Below, piece by piece: positions 26,329-34,620 of a DNA stretch of 64,000 nt. The notes under the pieces are model-generated. The model saw only the letters and a program-made list of their open reading frames with translations, searched no databases and was not told the origin of the DNA. Source of the DNA: Paenibacillus elgii NBRC 100335 (GTDB lineage Bacteria > Bacillota > Bacilli > Paenibacillales > NBRC-103111); the NCBI RefSeq assembly GCF_004000865.1, contig NZ_BIMB01000006.1:1-64000 (forward strand), read 5' to 3'. Numbering within the stretch: position 1 is the first letter of the stretch; each line of letters begins with the position of its first letter. Position numbers and translations under genes: made by a program.

Positions 26329-27419
26329 TTCAATTGATGGAAGAGCTCGCGCCCAAATCGTACGCCGTAGAGAACGATAAAATCGGGCTGCAAATTGGCA
26401 CACTGCATAAGGAAATCCGCAAGGTGCTTGTCGCTCTCGACGTGACGGAAGAAGTAGTAGACGAGGCGATTCATGAGCAAGCCGATCTGATTATTGCGCA
26501 TCACGCTATCATTTACCGTCCGCTGCCGCATATTCAGACGGATACGCCGGCAGGGCGGCTTTACGAACGGCTGATCAAGCACGACATCGCCGTCTATATC
26601 GCCCATACGAATCTGGATGTGGCCGACGGGGGAATCAACGACATGATGGCGGAAGCGATCGGCCTGACCGATACGCAGCCGCTTGACGAAGTACATACCG
26701 ATAAGCTGAAAAAGCTCGTCGTCTTCGTGCCGACGACGCATGCCGATGCGGTACGACAGGCGATGTTCGAAGCGGGAGCGGGCGGCATCGGCCGCTACAG
26801 CCACTGCAGCTTCAACATCGAAGGCGTCGGAACGTTCAAGCCGGAAGAAGGGACGAATCCGTTTATCGGTCAGCCCGGGAAGCTGGAGACGGCGCAGGAA
26901 ATACGCGTCGAAACGATCGTCCCCCAGAGTGTCGAACGCAGAGTGGTGCAGGCGATGCTGAAGGCGCATCCGTATGAGGAAGTCGCTTACGATCTGTATT
27001 CGCTCGATTTGAAGACGCGCACGTTCGGGCTCGGCCGATCCGGAAAGCTTCCGCAGCCGGTAACGCTGCAGGAGCTGTGCGAACGGGTCAAGCAGGTATT
27101 TGACGTGCCGATGCTGCGCGTCGTCGGCGATCTATCGCGGAATGTGCGCAAAGCGGCCGTTCTCGGTGGATCGGGCAGCCGCTACGTGAAGCATGCGCAA
27201 TTCGCCGGGGCCGATGTGCTAGTCACCGGCGATATCGATTATCATACGGCGCATGACGCTTTAGCGGCGGGGATCGCGCTGATCGACCCGGGGCACAACG
27301 TTGAAAAAATTATGAAGCGCGGCGTCGCCGACCACTTGCGGCGGAAGCTGGAGGAGCGAAAGTGGGCTACGGAGGTCATCGCTTCGCAAATCGATACGGA
27401 ACCGTTCCAATTCGTGTAA
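26304..27419 (+). CDS. yqfO: Nif3-like dinuclear metal hexameric protein YqfO
   Basis: This protein of 371 residues is a Nif3/GTP cyclohydrolase I type 2 homologue. Metal-binding segments: DLIIAHHAIIYRP near the N-terminus and GDIDYHTAHDALAAG near the C-terminus. Residues about 130-235 form the inserted CutA-like/PII-like domain of the long Bacillus form (VFVPTTHADAVRQAMFEAGAG). The true reaction is unknown. Its start lies inside trmK. Confidence 0.95.
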   Translation: MYAKGQAVIQLMEELAPKSYAVENDKIGLQIGTLHKEIRKVLVALDVTEEVVDEAIHEQADLIIAHHAIIYRPLPHIQTDTPAGRLYERLIKHDIAVYIAHTNLDVADGGINDMMAEAIGLTDTQPLDEVHTDKLKKLVVFVPTTHADAVRQAMFEAGAGGIGRYSHCSFNIEGVGTFKPEEGTNPFIGQPGKLETAQEIRVETIVPQSVERRVVQAMLKAHPYEEVAYDLYSLDLKTRTFGLGRSGKLPQPVTLQELCERVKQVFDVPMLRVVGDLSRNVRKAAVLGGSGSRYVKHAQFAGADVLVTGDIDYHTAHDALAAGIALIDPGHNVEKIMKRGVADHLRRKLEERKWATEVIASQIDTEPFQFV

Positions 27420-27437
27420 TTTGCCGGAATCCGGCAG

Positions 27438-27466
27438 TTGAGTTTTGCTCCGATTCCTTGTATACT
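27438..27466 (+). promoter_or_regulatory. Promoter of rnpB
   Basis: TTGAGT (27438-27443) and TATACT (27461-27466) are 17 bases apart. The predicted start near 27473 is about 16 bases before the mature RNA end. Confidence 0.75.
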
Positions 27467-27488
27467 AGCAAATGCATCTATTGCAAAG

Positions 27489-27909
27489 GAAAGTTTGACA
27501 GACAATCGCTGGTGGCGTTCGCCACGAGAGGAAAGTCCGGGCTCCATAGGGCGGGATGCTGGATAACGTCCAGTCAGCGCGAGCTGAAGGCTAGTGCCAC
27601 AGAAACGGACCGCCGATGGCCGTGCATGCGATCTTCGATCGCCGCCGGCACAGGTAAGGGTGGAACCGTGGTGTAAGAGACCACGAGGAGCTATGGTGAC
27701 ATAGTTCCTGGTAAACCCCATTTGGAGCAAGACCTAGAGGAACGCACGTCCCGCAAGGGACAGTCTTTGCCCGAGACGCGTTCGGGTTGGTCGCTTGAGC
27801 TGTTCAGCAATGGACGGCCTAGATAGATGATTGTCGCTTCAATGGTGGCAGGGTGGCACCCGCTACGACCACCGGAAGCACAGAACCCGGCTTACGGCAA
27901 ACTTTCTTT
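27489..27909 (+). ncRNA. rnpB: RNase P RNA (rnpB), class A-like architecture
   Basis: This is the catalytic RNA of RNase P, which cleaves tRNA 5' leaders. The P1 helix GAAAGTTTG (27489-27497) pairs perfectly with CAAACTTTC (27898-27906). The conserved P4 strands are GAGGAAAGTCCGGGCTCC at the 5' side and ACAGAACCCGGCTTAC at the 3' side. The core matches E. coli M1 RNA rather than B. subtilis: CCATAGGGC, ACCGCCGATGGCC, GGTAAGGGTGGAA, GGTAAACCCC with GGAGCAAGACC, GCTTGAGC, and GGACGGCCTAGATAGATGA. An extra hairpin (GGTGG...CCACC, about 27844-27873) precedes the 3' P4 strand, like P19. Bacillus rnpB is class B, so this class A form is notable. Confidence 0.95.
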
Positions 27910-27937
27910 CAGCCGCTTACGCAATAGAGCTTCATGC

Positions 27938-27966
27938 AAAAAACCGCCTCAGGAGGCGGTTTTTTG
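27938..27966. terminator. Bidirectional terminator, rnpB and protease
   Basis: ACCGCCT (27943-27949) pairs with AGGCGGT (27954-27960), with A6 on the left and T6 on the right. It serves rnpB on the plus strand and the protease gene on the minus strand. Confidence 0.9.
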
Positions 27967-27986
27967 CTTTTTCTCATCCTCTATTA

Positions 27987-29849
27987 TCATCTGAACCAGC
28001 GCTGCATCCAGTCCGGCCATCCCGGCTTCGGAGCCGTCTCGGTTGGGGCGCTGGCCGCTTGGCCGGAAGTTTTGGGATCCGCTGCCTTGAGCGCGGCGAC
28101 CACGTCGATCAGGCCGTAACCGAAATATTTGTCTTTTCCGGCTGGCCCCAGATCCATCGCCGTTTCTTTGATGATCCGGACCACTTCCGTATTTTTCAGC
28201 GCCGGATTGACCGAACGGATGAGCGCCGCCAGCGCGGTAACGTGCGGGCTGGCCATCGAAGTTCCAGATAGTGCCGCATACTGGTTGTTCGGATACGTAC
28301 TGGCGATGTTGACGCCCGGGGCGGCTACGCCGACATAGTCGCCGAAGTTGGAGAAGGCCGCCTTCTGCTTTCTCGCATCCACCGCAGCCACGCCAAGCAC
28401 TTCCGGATAAGCGGCCGGGTAGCCGGGCCGATCCGTATTATCGTTACCGGTAGCGGCAATCAAAACGACGTCACGGTCGTGGGCATACTTGATGGCATCG
28501 TGCAGGAACTGGGCGTCGGCATAGTTGCCAAGGCTCATGTTGATGACCTTGGCCCCGTTATCCGTTGCCCAAATAATGCCCTGCGCAACGGCATAGGTGC
28601 TGCCTGCGCCGCTGGAATCCAGTACTTTGACCGGCAAGACGCGGTTATACCAGCTCATGCCGGCGACGCCCAAGTTATTGTTCACGACGGCCCCGATAAC
28701 TCCGGCCACATGCGTGCCGTGCCCGACATCGTCAAGCGGTCTGGCTCCGGGCTGAACGGCATTGTAGCCGGTCATCAAATGGCCTTTCAAATCCGAATGG
28801 TTCACATCGACCCCGGTATCGACGACCCCGACGATGACGTCCGTCGACCCTTTGGAGACGTTCCAGCCAGCTTCCGTTTCGATCTGCGGCAAGTTCCATT
28901 GGTACCTCCGGTACAGCGAATCGTTCGGCGTAATCACCGCTGCCGAATTCGGGTGCGGAACGGGCGCAATATCGTTCGTCAAGTAAAGAAAATGCGGCTC
29001 GGCGTAATCGATGTTCCATTTTCCGAAATACCCCATGAGCTGCTTGGCTTCCATGCCCGGCGATTCGAAGACGTAAGTATAGCCGAGCTTGTGGACATGG
29101 CCTCCGCCAATTTCTTGCCGGATGCGGGCGAGATCGTTCTCGGAAGGCGGCTGCTTGAATTTGACGACGACTTGATTCGTGTGATAATGGCTCGTTCCCT
29201 GGTTATCTTCAGGATGGCGAACCTGTACGTTCTGAAGCGATTTCGAATCGACCGATTCAATCTTATAGCGGCCTGCGGCCGGGTACGGCTCGATTCTCAA
29301 ATTTTTCTTCTGGTGATCGGCTACCTGAGCCAGAATTTGCTGGTGCACCGCGCCGACGATTCCAGATGCGCCATCCGCTGCAGGAACGCCAAGAACGAAA
29401 TAGGTGCTGCCGTCCACTTGAAACGGCGGAGATTGATACGTCTTTCCGCCGTCAACCTGCCGCTTCGCTTCTTCCATATAGGGCCGCGAAGCTTTTGCCG
29501 CCGCCTCGTTCAGCGTGCCTGCGGCGATGCCCTGGTCCAAGGTTTGGTCCCGTTTGATGCGTATCAGACGTTCCATATGCGGATGCTCCGCTTGGGTCGC
29601 TTGCAGCGTTTCCCGCGCTTTGCCGTCCGTCTGTGCCTGTGTGTCCTGAACAATCCGATGCAATTCCAGGCTGCACTGATTGCGGCAAAGCTCATCTGTG
29701 CGGGCCACATCCTGATTCAGCATCGTTTGTTTCATTTTCAGCTCGGCGGCAGGCGTAACCCTCTCGGGTGCGGGGGCCTGATCGCCGCGGGGGAAAAGAA
29801 TCGCTACCCCGGCAATAACAAGAGCGATCGATAAAGCGTATTTCCACAT
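27987..29849 (-). CDS. Membrane-anchored S8 (subtilisin-like) protease
   Basis: This serine protease has 620 residues. An N-terminal hydrophobic helix (YALSIALVIAGVAILF) may anchor it or act as a signal. A region with two Cys (CRNQC) and Gln/Ala-rich helices follows, then a fervidolysin/I9-like prodomain (VVVKFKQPPSEND, then YAEPHFLYL). The catalytic triad is complete: Asp in VVDTGVDVNHSDL, His in GHGTHVAGVIGA, Ser in SGTSMASPHVTAL, with the oxyanion Asn in AATGNDN. I chose ATG 29849, which has AGGAGG ten bases upstream; the frame runs to 29963. It stands alone, convergent with rnpB and divergent from the YpuI-family gene. Confidence 0.92.
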   Translation of the reverse strand: MWKYALSIALVIAGVAILFPRGDQAPAPERVTPAAELKMKQTMLNQDVARTDELCRNQCSLELHRIVQDTQAQTDGKARETLQATQAEHPHMERLIRIKRDQTLDQGIAAGTLNEAAAKASRPYMEEAKRQVDGGKTYQSPPFQVDGSTYFVLGVPAADGASGIVGAVHQQILAQVADHQKKNLRIEPYPAAGRYKIESVDSKSLQNVQVRHPEDNQGTSHYHTNQVVVKFKQPPSENDLARIRQEIGGGHVHKLGYTYVFESPGMEAKQLMGYFGKWNIDYAEPHFLYLTNDIAPVPHPNSAAVITPNDSLYRRYQWNLPQIETEAGWNVSKGSTDVIVGVVDTGVDVNHSDLKGHLMTGYNAVQPGARPLDDVGHGTHVAGVIGAVVNNNLGVAGMSWYNRVLPVKVLDSSGAGSTYAVAQGIIWATDNGAKVINMSLGNYADAQFLHDAIKYAHDRDVVLIAATGNDNTDRPGYPAAYPEVLGVAAVDARKQKAAFSNFGDYVGVAAPGVNIASTYPNNQYAALSGTSMASPHVTALAALIRSVNPALKNTEVVRIIKETAMDLGPAGKDKYFGYGLIDVVAALKAADPKTSGQAASAPTETAPKPGWPDWMQRWFR

Positions 29850-30068
29850 GGGCCGTTGCCTCCTGATCGAAACAGTGTGTACGTCAATTAGAGTCCCCTT
29901 CGCGAGCAGTTTAAAAAGCAGCAAAGTTATCCAAAAAGGAGCAGTCCGAAACAAAGGTCTCATGGATGTTTTTCATATTACTTTTACATGCGTTTTGTGG
30001 TACGATGGGATGGAGAGGTCGTTTTGCCCATATCGTTCTGTTTTAAAGTTGAGGAGGTCTTTTAAGCG

Positions 30069-30569
30069 ATGGCAGTATTTCATGTAAAAACTCTTTGTGA
30101 AACGACAAGGACCAAGCTGAGCGAGGCAATCGCCAAAATGGAACAATTCCTGAACGGACATTCTTTGCAGCAGCTGAGTACCGATAATGACGAAGCGATG
30201 GAAGAATTTTATAAAGGTTATTTGACCGATACGAGACATTTGTTAGTGTTTTCCGAGGTGACGTACGAGAAGCTCGGCGTAGCGCTGCGGCGTCCGAATT
30301 TTAACGTAGATTATGCCGAAAAAGTGCTTTACGACGTTTATCATAGCTGCGTGAACAGCTTTTTTTATCCAAAAAACGAATGCTATTCCGAAGACGGCCG
30401 CTATGCTTATACCGGTCAGGATGCCATCCGCTTCCGTAAAAAGCCTGTACGCGACGTGCGCGACTTGACGATCGAGCTGTCCAAAATTTTTGAGACGCTG
30501 CGTGAAGATTTGGCTTATTACGAAACCGACTATATTACGCAAAAACGGATGCAGGGCGAGAAAGTATAA
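30069..30569 (+). CDS. YpuI family (DUF3907) protein
   Basis: This protein of 166 residues resembles the Bacillus YpuI/DUF3907 family of unknown function. It is mostly helical, with MEEFYKGYLTDTRHLLVFSE and a segment YDVYHSCVNSFFYPKNE rich in aromatic residues. There is no signal peptide, so it is presumably cytoplasmic. The ribosome binding site is GAGGAGG upstream of ATG 30069. It is monocistronic, with a terminator directly after. I recognise the family by pattern; I cannot assign a function. Confidence 0.8.
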   Translation: MAVFHVKTLCETTRTKLSEAIAKMEQFLNGHSLQQLSTDNDEAMEEFYKGYLTDTRHLLVFSEVTYEKLGVALRRPNFNVDYAEKVLYDVYHSCVNSFFYPKNECYSEDGRYAYTGQDAIRFRKKPVRDVRDLTIELSKIFETLREDLAYYETDYITQKRMQGEKV

Positions 30570-30596
30570 TTCGTCCGATCCGAGACATATTGTGAA

Positions 30597-30626
30597 GAGA
30601 TGCTTCGATGCGGGCATCTCTTTTTG
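30597..30626 (+). terminator. Terminator after YpuI-family gene
   Basis: GAGATGC (30597-30603) pairs with GCATCTC (30614-30620), followed by TTTTTG. Confidence 0.85.
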
Positions 30627-30656
30627 TTTCATTAAGCTGAAGGAAGGGGTTCTCTG

Positions 30657-31799
30657 ATGCGGCCAAAGATGAATGAGGAAGAACTGGTGCAAGCATCCAT
30701 ACAGCTGATCCGGTTAAACCAGCATCCGGAAGGGGGATACGTCGCCTGTCCGCTATTTGCGCACTACGCTTACGGCTGGCTAAGGGACGGCAGCTTCGTC
30801 GCATACGCCATGGATACGGCGGGAGAGCATGACAGCGCCGCTTTATTTTATGACTGGGCCAACCGGATTATCGCTTCCAAGCAAGGTCATATCCGCTATT
30901 TGACAGACAAGCAAGCCCGCGGGGAGCACGTGGCGCTTCATGAATTTTTACATACCCGTTATCATCTGGACGGCCGGGACGATACGAGCTCGGAATGGGG
31001 GCATTTTCAACTGGATGGCTACGGGGCGTGGCTCTGGGGATTGACGGAACACCTTCGCGCGGTCGGTTCGGACCGGATTCCGGATTCGTACCGGATTAGC
31101 GTGGATGCTGCGGTCGATTATTTGCGCGCGTTTTGGCGGTATCCGAACTTCGATTGCTGGGAGGAGTACGGCGAGCACGTACATCCTTCGACGCTGGCCT
31201 GTATTTACGGCGGGCTGGAGGGAGTTGCCCGGCTGGACGGCAATGCGGAGCTGCATCATATTTGCACGGAAATAAAGGATTTTCTGCTGCAGCATGGCGT
31301 ACATGCCGAAAACGGCCATTTTGTCAAAAATATAACGCCTGTCCCCCAAGGGGATTCTATAACATACGTAACGGGTTACGACGGAGTGGACGCGAGCTTG
31401 CTATGGCTGGCGGAGCCGTTTCGCGTATTCGATTCGCAGCATCCGGCTATGCAGAAAACGATCGAAGCAATCAAAAATGAGCTGCGCTCAGAGACCGGAG
31501 GCGTCCGTCGTTACGTAAGCGATACCTATTACGGCGGGGGAGAGTGGCTGCTGCTGGCGGCTTGGTACGGCTTGGTTCAACTGAAGATGGGCAACCGGGA
31601 GGAAGCCGTACGTTCGCTCGAGTGGATAGCAGCGCGGGCGGACGAATTGGGCCGGTTTCCGGAGCAGGTGAGGCGTTCCCAGGGCAATGAGGAAGTCTAT
31701 GACGATTGGGTTCGCCGCTGGGGGCCTCCGGCAACGCCGCTGCTGTGGTCGCATGCGATGTTCATGGTGCTATATTACAAGCTGCGGGCTAAGGCCTAG
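30657..31799 (+). CDS. GH15-like (alpha/alpha)6 glycosidase domain protein
   Basis: This protein of 380 residues has no signal peptide and resembles the catalytic barrel of family GH15 (glucoamylase, trehalase, dextranase). GH15-like motifs: GWLRDGSFVAYAMD near the N-terminus, DCWEEYG (candidate acid Glu), GRFPEQV (candidate base Glu) and WGPPATPLLWSHAMF at the end. The beta-sandwich domain that precedes the barrel in most bacterial GH15 enzymes is absent, so this is a short intracellular form. The substrate is unknown. ATG 30657 has GAAGGAAGGGG upstream; ATG 30669 is a weaker alternative. Confidence 0.85.
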   Translation: MRPKMNEEELVQASIQLIRLNQHPEGGYVACPLFAHYAYGWLRDGSFVAYAMDTAGEHDSAALFYDWANRIIASKQGHIRYLTDKQARGEHVALHEFLHTRYHLDGRDDTSSEWGHFQLDGYGAWLWGLTEHLRAVGSDRIPDSYRISVDAAVDYLRAFWRYPNFDCWEEYGEHVHPSTLACIYGGLEGVARLDGNAELHHICTEIKDFLLQHGVHAENGHFVKNITPVPQGDSITYVTGYDGVDASLLWLAEPFRVFDSQHPAMQKTIEAIKNELRSETGGVRRYVSDTYYGGGEWLLLAAWYGLVQLKMGNREEAVRSLEWIAARADELGRFPEQVRRSQGNEEVYDDWVRRWGPPATPLLWSHAMFMVLYYKLRAKA

Positions 31800-31847
31800 A
31801 GTATATCCCCTTTTCGATGCGGGAAAGCTGAGAGAGGGGTGATTACG

Positions 31848-32057
31848 ATGCCAGATGTCAAATGCAGCGTCGCTAACTGCGAATATTGGGCGCAGGGAAA
31901 CAATTGCAACGCCAACGCGATTATGATCGAGATCGACAAGCATGCGGACGTCCAGTATGACACCGAGTTCGGAGCCGAGTTCGAAGATCATCAAGACCGG
32001 GCCGCCAGCTCGCAGAACACCTGTTGTCACACCTTCGAGCCGAAAAAATCGAAATAA
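31848..32057 (+). CDS. DUF1540 small Cys-rich protein
   Basis: This protein of 69 residues is a small cysteine-rich DUF1540 protein: CSVANCEYWAQGNNCNANAI at the N-terminus, an acidic middle, and TCCHTFEP at the end. The spaced Cys residues suggest metal binding. The frame also has an ATG at 31839; I prefer 31848, spaced from GAGAGGGG. Function unknown. It follows the GH15-like gene by about 50 bases. Confidence 0.85.
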   Translation: MPDVKCSVANCEYWAQGNNCNANAIMIEIDKHADVQYDTEFGAEFEDHQDRAASSQNTCCHTFEPKKSK

Positions 32058-32116
32058 GCACCGTTTTTTTCGGAAGTGTCAAGCGTTCATTTCTCTCAGG
32101 AAGGGAAGGGGACCGA

Positions 32117-32536
32117 ATGAAACGGAAGCTCGGAAGACATCCCGGTTCGGTTCGGGATGACAAGTCGCTGCGGAAGTTCAAGAACGAGCAGCTTCGGAGG
32201 GAAACCGGCCGCAAAACGCGCGAGGAATTCGCTGCGGAGCTCGCTTATCGAGGCGGCGGGTCGCGGGAGGAGAGATCCCGCATTATGCACCCTGTGGCCG
32301 TAACGGAAAACGGTACGAAGGAGAAGGCGGAAACGTCTTACCGCTGGCTCGGATACACGGCGCTCGTGCTGTCTATTCTCGCATGGTTTCTTTATCCGGC
32401 GCTGCTCGGCTCGACGTCAGCCTTATTAGGGCTGTTTGCTTATATGTTGGGCGAGCGTTCGCTGGGCACTTGGTCGATCATCATCGGATTGATCGCGCTG
32501 GCCGGTTATTTCATTTTGGTTCCATTATACGCTTGA
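32117..32536 (+). CDS. Small basic membrane protein
   Basis: This protein of 139 residues has a strongly charged N-terminal half (Lys/Arg/Glu-rich, KSLRKFKNEQLRRETGRKTR) and two to three membrane helices in the last 60 residues (YTALVLSILAWFLYPALLGS, then IIIGLIALAGYFILVPLY). ATG 32117 follows AGGGAAGGGG; an upstream in-frame extension to 32024 overlaps the DUF1540 gene and is unlikely. I do not recognise the family. A strong terminator follows. Confidence 0.75.
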   Translation: MKRKLGRHPGSVRDDKSLRKFKNEQLRRETGRKTREEFAAELAYRGGGSREERSRIMHPVAVTENGTKEKAETSYRWLGYTALVLSILAWFLYPALLGSTSALLGLFAYMLGERSLGTWSIIIGLIALAGYFILVPLYA

Positions 32537-32543
32537 GGCGGAG

Positions 32544-32577
32544 ACGGCAGGCCGGCAACCGGTCTGCCGTTTTTCTT
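32544..32577 (+). terminator. Terminator after small membrane protein gene
   Basis: ACGGCAGGCCGG (32544-32555) pairs with CCGGTCTGCCGT (32559-32570), one G-T pair, then TTTTCTTTT. Confidence 0.88.
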
Positions 32578-32657
32578 TTAAATTTTATAGTGGCTGAACC
32601 GCCCAAAAAAGTGTACAATGGGAAAAGAATCCCGGTATAAGGAGACTTCCGCAACCG

Positions 32658-33350
32658 ATGAACTTATCGACAAAAGCTATCGATCCCTATACGATTAAAG
32701 AGCTGCTGCAGCTTCAGGTGATGAACCAATTAAGCTTGCTGACCTCGGGCAGAAATTCCGTTACCGAGCAAAGCGATAATACGGACTTTGCCTCCATATT
32801 GAACGGGATGCTGGCCGGCATGTCCGCAGGAGCCGGGCTCGTCCCGGGACAAGCTTGGGGGCCGGCTATGCTAAGCGGGTTATCTACCGCTTCCGCCGGC
32901 GCACTTACAAGGAAGTTCGCCCCGGCTTCGAAGCCGTCAGCCTACGACCCGCTGATTCAGGAAGCCAGCCGCCGATTCGGCGTCGAGCCGAGCGTAGTGA
33001 AAGCGGTCATCCATGCGGAGTCGTCGTTTAATGCCAATGCCGTTTCGGGTGCGGGAGCTAAAGGCTTAATGCAATTGATGGACGCAACCGGCCAAGGGCT
33101 GGGAGTGGACAATCCGTTCGACCCGGCGCAAAATATCCACGGCGGAACCCGCTATTTATCCAACCTGCTCTCCAAATACGGTGGCAGTTTGGGCACCGCG
33201 CTCGCCGCTTACAATGCAGGACCTACCAGACTGGATCGGCTCGGCATTCGAAACGATCAGGACCTAGCCGAAAAGCTGCATCTGCTGCCTGCCGAAACCC
33301 AGCAGTACGTACGCAAAGTATTGGCATTGAAAGAGCACTACGAGGCATAA
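32658..33350 (+). CDS. SLT-type lytic transglycosylase
   Basis: This protein of 230 residues has a C-terminal SLT (goose-lysozyme-like) domain: the catalytic Glu in VIHAESSFNANAVSGAGA, then KGLMQLMDATGQGLGV and ALAAYNAGPTRL. These cleave peptidoglycan glycan strands. The N-terminal 90 residues hold a Ser/Gly/Ala-rich region but no clear signal peptide, as also seen for B. subtilis CwlQ/YjbJ, to which it is similar in layout. A possible TACAAT -10 box (32614-32619) precedes it. A hairpin follows. Confidence 0.9.
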   Translation: MNLSTKAIDPYTIKELLQLQVMNQLSLLTSGRNSVTEQSDNTDFASILNGMLAGMSAGAGLVPGQAWGPAMLSGLSTASAGALTRKFAPASKPSAYDPLIQEASRRFGVEPSVVKAVIHAESSFNANAVSGAGAKGLMQLMDATGQGLGVDNPFDPAQNIHGGTRYLSNLLSKYGGSLGTALAAYNAGPTRLDRLGIRNDQDLAEKLHLLPAETQQYVRKVLALKEHYEA

Positions 33351-33358
33351 AATGAGCG

Positions 33359-33409
33359 AGACCAATCGTAGGCACTCCGTTTGCGGGGCCGACCATTGGT
33401 CTTATTTTC
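33359..33409 (+). terminator. Hairpin after transglycosylase
   Basis: AGACCAAT (33359-33366) pairs with ATTGGTCT (33395-33402), with inner GC-rich pairing, followed by TATTTTCT. Confidence 0.65.
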
Positions 33410-33450
33410 TTCCTGGACCACGTCGAGACTTACAAAAAGGGGAATGACAA

Positions 33451-34617
33451 ATGCTGTATATGGATTACGCGGCTACCGCGCCTATGTATGACGAAGTCAT
33501 CGGCGTCATGACCGAAGTGATGAAATCGCACTTCGGCAATCCGTCTTCCTTACATAAGCTGGGCCTGGAAGCCGAGCAGCTCGTAAGCCGTTCGCGTGAA
33601 ACGATTGCGAACGCGCTTTGCTGCGACCCGAATGAGATTCGGTTTACGTCCGGCGGAACGGAGAGCAACAACCTGGCCATCCGCGGAGCGGCCTACCGAT
33701 ACCGGTCCCGGGGCAATCATTTGATCACTTCGTCCATCGAGCATGCATCAGTTTACGAAACCTTTCGTAAACTGGAAGAAGAGGGCTTTCAAGTCACCTA
33801 TTTGCCGGTCGACGCTACAGGTCAAATTCGGTTGTCAGACCTTGAGCAAGCATTGACCAACGAAACGATTCTGGTCAGCGTGATGCATGTAAACAATGAA
33901 GTGGGCCGAATTCAACCGATTGAAGCGATCGGTGCCATGCTGCGCGACCGTCCCAAGACCTTGTTTCACGTCGATGCTGTACAAGCTATCGGGAAGCTTC
34001 CGGTCGACCCGAAGCGGCATGGCATCGATCTGATGTCCTGTGCCGCCCATAAGCTTCGCGGTCCGAAAGGCATCGGGTTCTTATACTGCCGGCGCGGGGT
34101 AGAATTGCAGCCGCTTCTATTTGGAGGCGGGCAGGAGGAGGGACTTCGTTCGGGAACGGAAAATGTCCCGGCTGTGGTAGGAATGGCCAAAGCGGTGCGG
34201 ATGGCCGTTCAGGAGCAGCCTTCCTTTGCGGCGCATACGGCCAGATTGCGCTCCCGTTTGACCGAGGGAATCCGCCAAATTCCGGAGCTTCTCTTGAACG
34301 GTTCGGATCGGCCGGAGGATATGGCGCCGCATATTGTCCATTTTTCGTTTCCCGGAATGAAGTCCGAAGTGCTCGTGCATGCTTTGGAACAGCACGGTAT
34401 TTATGTGTCGACCCGTTCGGCCTGCTCTTCGGGAGCGGAGAAGCCCAGCCGCGTGCTGTCGGCCATGGGGGCGGACCCGGCGGTCGCGGTGAGCGGCATC
34501 CGGCTCAGTTACTCGCTTCAGCAGACCGAGAACGATGCGGACCGCTTTTGCCGCGTGCTTAAACAGCTTGTAGAAGAGTTAAAACCGGCCATGGCCGGCA
34601 AGAACGAACGGAGGTAA
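33451..34617 (+). CDS. Cysteine desulfurase (NifS/IscS family)
   Basis: This PLP-dependent enzyme of 388 residues takes sulfur from cysteine as a persulfide. It has the PLP Lys201 in SCAAHKLRGPKG, His98 in SSIEHASV, and the persulfide Cys325 in STRSACSSGAE, which makes it the group I (IscS/NifS) type with the mobile loop. thiI starts four bases after its stop, as in the B. subtilis nifZ-thiI pair, so its job is most likely to supply sulfur to ThiI for 4-thiouridine at tRNA position 8. Confidence 0.95.
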   Translation: MLYMDYAATAPMYDEVIGVMTEVMKSHFGNPSSLHKLGLEAEQLVSRSRETIANALCCDPNEIRFTSGGTESNNLAIRGAAYRYRSRGNHLITSSIEHASVYETFRKLEEEGFQVTYLPVDATGQIRLSDLEQALTNETILVSVMHVNNEVGRIQPIEAIGAMLRDRPKTLFHVDAVQAIGKLPVDPKRHGIDLMSCAAHKLRGPKGIGFLYCRRGVELQPLLFGGGQEEGLRSGTENVPAVVGMAKAVRMAVQEQPSFAAHTARLRSRLTEGIRQIPELLLNGSDRPEDMAPHIVHFSFPGMKSEVLVHALEQHGIYVSTRSACSSGAEKPSRVLSAMGADPAVAVSGIRLSYSLQQTENDADRFCRVLKQLVEELKPAMAGKNERR

Positions 34618-34620
34618 CTT

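Noticed and set aside
27362-27676. 104-residue frame inside rnpB
   Set aside because: It falls on the conserved RNase P RNA core and has no coding signal.
28479-29834. 451-residue plus-strand frame over the subtilisin gene
   Set aside because: Antisense shadow of a gene with a complete catalytic triad.
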